From Saccharothrix sp. HUAS TT1 (lineage in GTDB: Bacteria; Actinomycetota; Actinomycetes; Mycobacteriales; Pseudonocardiaceae): 64,000 nt of DNA. The notes beneath the pieces were generated by a model that saw only the letters and a program-made list of their open reading frames with translations, was not told the origin of the DNA and ran no database searches. The stretch spans positions 8,308,001-8,372,000 of the forward strand of contig NZ_CP160453.1 in the NCBI RefSeq assembly GCF_040744945.1, in the 5' to 3' direction. A program made the translations under genes and the position numbers. Positions 60,786 through 64,000 of this stretch are shown piece after piece. Numbering within the stretch: position 1 is the stretch's first letter; the number at the start of each line of letters is the position of its first letter.

Positions 60786-61036
60786 CCTCGACCCTCCGGG
60801 GCCGAGCCAGACCACCCGCCCGCGATCACGCCGAGCGGGGTCGAACGACTGCGGCGCGAGTTGCCGCCGCCCGTGATGCCCAACACCGGGCAGAAGACGC
60901 ACGGCAGGTGGATCACCCCTGACGGGAGGTGCGTCCGCTGGTGAGCCGTTACGGCGGACGCCTGGACGAGCGCGAGGGAACTTTTCCCGCCACAGGGTTC
61001 CGACGCGGACTGCCCGACATCGCGGCTCACACCGAG
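60786..61036 (+). pseudogene. Remnant of a deaminase polymorphic toxin (SCP1.201-like)
   Basis: The reading frame gives VERLRRELPPPVMPNTGQ, KTHGRWITPDGR and, after a frame change at about 60926, EVRPLVSRYGG and LPDIAAHTE. These fit the start of the SCP1.201/DddA-like deaminase toxins of actinomycetes (PPP-x-xPxTGxKTHGRW, then an AHxE catalytic His-Glu). A TGA interrupts the first frame at 60942. The zinc Cys half (PCxxC) is missing, so it is truncated at the active site. No start codon or delivery domain remains. Family assignment from memory. Confidence 0.5.
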
Positions 61037-61049
61037 GAGGGGCCACCCC

Positions 61050-61410
61050 ACCGCGGCGCAAGCGCTGAACGCCTACTACGAGAAGCAGCACACAGCCGAT
61101 CCGGTTGTCGTGACCACTCCCGACGACGTCCGGGACCTGTTCGCAGCCGTGCGGGCGAAGTGCTCGGCGGGCACTGCCCTGCTCGTGACGGTCGTGCCCG
61201 CCGATGGATGACCCCTGGGCATCGGAGCTGACGGTGGGGATCGACGGGGACAAGGGGGGCCTGCGCTACGCCGGGGAGGACAGCCCTCCGGCGGACAGCG
61301 AGTTCCCGCCGCACGCGGAGCTGCCGGTGGCAGAGCTGGAAGCGGCGGTGGTCGACTACCTGACGACCGGACGACGTCCCGAGGGCATTGAGTGGCAGAC
61401 CGCCGGGTGA
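61050..61410 (+). pseudogene. Imm1-type immunity gene, frameshifted
   Basis: Two frames together encode an Imm1-like protein. First frame: AQALNAYYEKQHTADPVVVT, TPDDVRDLFAAVRAKC, LLVTVVPADG, stop at about 61211. Second frame from 61204: DDPWASELTVGIDGDKGGLR, YAGEDSP, PPHAELPVAELEAAVVDYL, EGIEWQTAG, stop 61408-61410. The join is the tandem GATGGATG at about 61202-61209; removing one GATG restores VPADDPWAS. So a 4-base duplication broke the gene. Imm1 proteins neutralise deaminase toxins, matching the remnant just upstream. Confidence 0.65.
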
Positions 61411-61431
61411 GCCGGCGACCGACCACGCGGA

Positions 61432-61465
61432 AGGGCCCCGCACCTGGCATCAGGTGCGGGGCCCT
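61432..61465. terminator. Terminator after qcrB
   Basis: 15-bp stem AGGGCCCCGCACCTG (61432-61446) / CAGGTGCGGGGCCCT (61451-61465), 4-base loop GCAT, 16 bases past the qcrB stop. Confidence 0.9.
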
Positions 61466-61480
61466 CTCGTCGTCCTGCGG

Positions 61481-63151
61481 TCAGTCCTCGGGCTGGGACG
61501 GTTTCCCGGCCAGCTCGCCCGCGGGCTTGTTCTCGGCGGACAGGGAGTCGCCGGAGACGCCGTGCCGGGCACGGGCCCGCGCCAGGGCGGAGGTCTCCTC
61601 CGGCGGGTCCGGGGTCATGAAGCTGCCCGGCACCGGGTGGCCGGCCGACCCCAGCTTGTTCATCTTCTTCGGCACCGGAGCGCCCTGGTAGGCCAGCTCC
61701 AGCGGGTGGCCGTGGTCGTCCACCGGGCCGAGCGGCTGGTGCACCTCGATGAACTCGCCGTGCGGCAGGCGCTTGATGATGCCCGTCTCGACGCCGTGCT
61801 CCAGCACCTCGCGGTCCGCCCGCTGCAAGCCGATGCAGATGCGGTAGGTGATGAGGTACGTCAGCGGCGGGACGAGGAGCATGCCGATGCGGCCCATCCA
61901 CGTCATCGCGTTCAGCGAGATGTCGAACTTCAGCGCGATGATGTCGTTGCCGCCCGAGATCAGCAGCACCATGAAGTACGCGATCGCCATCATGCCGAGC
62001 GACGTCCGGACCGGCACGTCACGCGGGCGCTGGAGCAGGTTGTGGTGCGCGTAGTCCTTGGTCAGCTTGCGCTCGATCCACGGGTACACGGCCGCGATGC
62101 CGGTCAGCAGCGGCAGGCCCAGCATGAACGGCAGGAACGGCTCGGGCACCGTGTAGTTGCCCAGGTACAGCTCCCACGCGGGCCACAGCCGGATCAGGCC
62201 GTCGGTCCAGCCCATGTACCAGTCGGGCTGCACGCCCGCGGACACCTGGCCCGCGTTGTACGGGCCGAGGTTCCAGATCGGGTTGATCTGGAAGACGCCG
62301 CCCATGATGGCCGTGACCGCCACGACGACGGCGAAGAAGCCGCCGCCCTTGGCCGCGAACACCGGCATGATGCGCACGCCGACGACGTTGTTCTCCTTGC
62401 GGCCCACCCCCGGGAACTGGGTGTGCTTCTGGTACCAGACCAGGCCGAGGTGCACCGCGATCAGCGCCAGGATGATGGCCGGGATGACCAGGATGTGCAG
62501 CGTGTAGAGCCTCGGGATGATCTCCGTGCCGGGGAACTCGCCGCCGAACGCCAGCCAGTTGATCCAGGTGCCGACCACCGGGAACGACAGCATCAGCGCC
62601 GCCATCACCCGCAGGCCGGTGCCGGACAGCAGGTCGTCGGGCAGCGAGTAGCCGAGGAAGCCCTCGATCGCGCCCAGCATGAACAGCAGGATGCCGATGA
62701 CCCAGTTGATCTCACGCGGGCGCCGGAACGCGCCGGTGAAGAAGATCCGGAACATGTGCACGACGATCGCGGCCATGAACAGCAGCGCGGCCCAGTGGTG
62801 CACCTGGCGGACGAACAGACCACCGCGGACCTCGAACGAGATCTCCAGGGTCGACTCGAACGCCCGGGACATCGGGATGCCCTGGAGGTTCGTGAACACG
62901 CCGTCGTAGATGATCTCTTCCATCGACGGGTCGAAGAAGAGCGCGAGGTACGTGCCGGACAGCAGCAGGATGATGAAGCTGTACAGCGCGATCTCGCCCA
63001 GCAGGAACGACCAGTGCGTGGGGAAGACCTTGTTCAGCTGCTTCCGGATGCCACCGGCCATGTGGTACCGGTCATCGGCCCACTTGGCGGCGCCACCCGC
63101 CGCGCGGGCGCCCGCGCCCTGCCGCTTCGTCGGCGTGGTGATGCCGCTCAT
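61481..63151 (-). CDS. qcrB: Cytochrome bc1 complex cytochrome b subunit
   Basis: 556 residues, long as in actinobacteria. Eight or nine TM helices. Haem His pairs in [23 protein letters not shown] and [22 protein letters not shown]-cycle PEWY-like loop: the equivalent here is PDWYMGW, the PDWY form of actinobacterial enzymes. Oxidises menaquinol and passes electrons to the Rieske subunit and cytochrome cc. ATG 63151 overlaps the qcrA stop (ATGA). It is the target of bedaquiline-era drugs such as Q203 in mycobacteria. Confidence 0.97.
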   Translation of the reverse strand: MSGITTPTKRQGAGARAAGGAAKWADDRYHMAGGIRKQLNKVFPTHWSFLLGEIALYSFIILLLSGTYLALFFDPSMEEIIYDGVFTNLQGIPMSRAFESTLEISFEVRGGLFVRQVHHWAALLFMAAIVVHMFRIFFTGAFRRPREINWVIGILLFMLGAIEGFLGYSLPDDLLSGTGLRVMAALMLSFPVVGTWINWLAFGGEFPGTEIIPRLYTLHILVIPAIILALIAVHLGLVWYQKHTQFPGVGRKENNVVGVRIMPVFAAKGGGFFAVVVAVTAIMGGVFQINPIWNLGPYNAGQVSAGVQPDWYMGWTDGLIRLWPAWELYLGNYTVPEPFLPFMLGLPLLTGIAAVYPWIERKLTKDYAHHNLLQRPRDVPVRTSLGMMAIAYFMVLLISGGNDIIALKFDISLNAMTWMGRIGMLLVPPLTYLITYRICIGLQRADREVLEHGVETGIIKRLPHGEFIEVHQPLGPVDDHGHPLELAYQGAPVPKKMNKLGSAGHPVPGSFMTPDPPEETSALARARARHGVSGDSLSAENKPAGELAGKPSQPED

Positions 63152-64000
63152 GACTTACGCTCCCAGAACGCCGGACCCACAGCCTCGATGAAATCGCTGC
63201 GGGCAATCAAGTATCCGTCCTCGTCCACCGTGATCGGAAGCTGCGGCAGGGCACGGGTCGCCGGGCCGAACCGGGGCTTGCCGTAGTGGAAGACGTCGAA
63301 CTGCGACTGGTGGCAGGGGCACAGGAGCAGGCCGGTCTGCTGCTCGTACAGCGAGGCCGGGCACCCGAGGTGGGTGCAGATCTTCGAGTACGCGTACAGG
63401 TCGCCGTAGTTGAAGTCTTCCTGGCCCGCGCGCTTCACGATCTGCTGGTTCGGGCGGAACTTGAGCAGCAGGACCGGGTTGTCGACCCGCTTGGTCGCCA
63501 CGATGAGCGCGTGCTCGTCCTCCCGCTCCGACTCCCGGAACGGGAAGACCGTCATGTAACCGCCCGCGTCCAGGTCCTCGGGGCGCACCAGGACGACCTC
63601 GTGCGGGTCGCCGGTGTAGTTGCGCAGGTAGACCTTCTCGCCGTTCTCCGACTTCCAGCCGGTGTGCCACAGCGAGTCCTTGGAGTCGCTGTCGGCCCAG
63701 GGGTCGCGGATCAGGCCGCCCAGCGGCACGGCCAGGACACCCAGGCCGAACACGCCGGCGCCGAGGCCCGCGGTGCGCTTGATGAGCGACCGGCGGCCGA
63801 GGGTGGACCGCTCGCCCGCGTCGGCCAGCTCGGCCAGCACGGTGGCCTTGTCGACCTCGGAGGACCCCCCGTCGTGGCGCTGCTGGACGGCCAGCTCCTC
63901 CGGGATGAACTTCTTCGTGTAGAGCAGCGCGCCGACGCCCAGGCCCAGGACCGCGATGCCCAGGGTCAGGCCGATGACCGGCGTGTACAGGCTGTACAGG
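63148..64000 (-). CDS. qcrA: Cytochrome bc1 Rieske iron-sulfur subunit, N terminus outside the window
   Basis: Reads from the right edge without an initiator in view: the visible part begins with [20 protein letters not shown] (a TM helix), then [20 protein letters not shown], and a third TM helix ([21 protein letters not shown]). The Rieske cluster ligands are CTHLGC and CPCHQSQFD (2 Cys + 2 His, with the disulfide pair). The extra N-terminal TM helices are typical of the actinobacterial supercomplex. Overlaps qcrB by 4 bases. The missing part should be one further TM helix and the start. Confidence 0.95.
   Translation of the reverse strand, partial: LYSLYTPVIGLTLGIAVLGLGVGALLYTKKFIPEELAVQQRHDGGSSEVDKATVLAELADAGERSTLGRRSLIKRTAGLGAGVFGLGVLAVPLGGLIRDPWADSDSKDSLWHTGWKSENGEKVYLRNYTGDPHEVVLVRPEDLDAGGYMTVFPFRESEREDEHALIVATKRVDNPVLLLKFRPNQQIVKRAGQEDFNYGDLYAYSKICTHLGCPASLYEQQTGLLLCPCHQSQFDVFHYGKPRFGPATRALPQLPITVDEDGYLIARSDFIEAVGPAFWERKS

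Overview
The window comes from a high-GC actinomycete, most likely of the Pseudonocardiales (Saccharothrix, Actinosynnema or Lentzea type). The grounds are third-position GC bias, many GTG starts, many apparently leaderless genes, a recA-recX pair with an upstream DUF3046 gene, a qcrA-qcrB actinobacterial bc1 complex, and a long block syntenic with the Mycobacterium tuberculosis region from lppM to qcrB (the Rv2171-Rv2196 neighbourhood, recalled from memory and not searched).

Layout. 1-7.3 kb: end of a HAD hydrolase, two small membrane proteins (the second frameshifted), recX-recA with a LexA box, DUF3046, a micro-ORF, an MFS transporter and a membrane-anchored Hsp70-like protein. 7.4-12.0 kb: the giant helicase lhr. 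12.0-23.1 kb: an accessory zone with two operons of HTH proteins that carry C-terminal membrane anchors (one preceded by a 33-residue Cys/His-rich ORF), an ACC deaminase/GntR pair beside a dead TPR gene, a secreted VWA protein, a PhoD-like phosphatase, and an AIPR (abortive infection) gene on a 2-kb insert flanked by 30-bp direct repeats. 23.1-28.8 kb: a HEPN / DinB-fold operon next to a second perfect LexA box, YbaK and GNAT proteins, a CHAP hydrolase, a DUF885 peptidase and LppM. 28.8-64 kb: the conserved block with metF, a polyprenyl synthase plus crtI-like oxidase, an alpha-1,6-mannosyltransferase, an Rv2175c-like protein, pknL, aroG, a DUF2891 protein, a pfk with PPi-type residues, an exoribonuclease, plsC, a MEDS/HATPase protein, a ROK kinase, an ArsA cluster, fadD15, an orphan SARP, pimB, a gluzincin-like protein, an NlpC/P60 hydrolase behind a candidate c-di-AMP riboswitch, a NYN protein, a DnaQ/GIY-YIG nuclease, a stand-alone AsnC domain, a toxin-immunity graveyard (deaminase plus Imm1) and qcrB-qcrA.

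How the genes fit together. The conserved block serves envelope building and its control: lipomannan/PIM sugars (mptA-like, pimB), acyl chains (plsC, fadD), peptidoglycan hydrolysis (NlpC/P60) and growth signalling (PknL with four PASTA domains), next to aromatic and one-carbon metabolism and the respiratory bc1 complex. The accessory part carries defence and conflict genes in different states: intact (AIPR), possibly SOS-controlled (HEPN operon), and dead (TPR fragment, deaminase-Imm1 remnant). Strong hairpins close most convergent gene pairs. A family of intergenic 22-bp repeats marks two other convergent junctions, with a diverged relative at a third site. No tRNA, rRNA, CRISPR array, transposase or integrase was seen.
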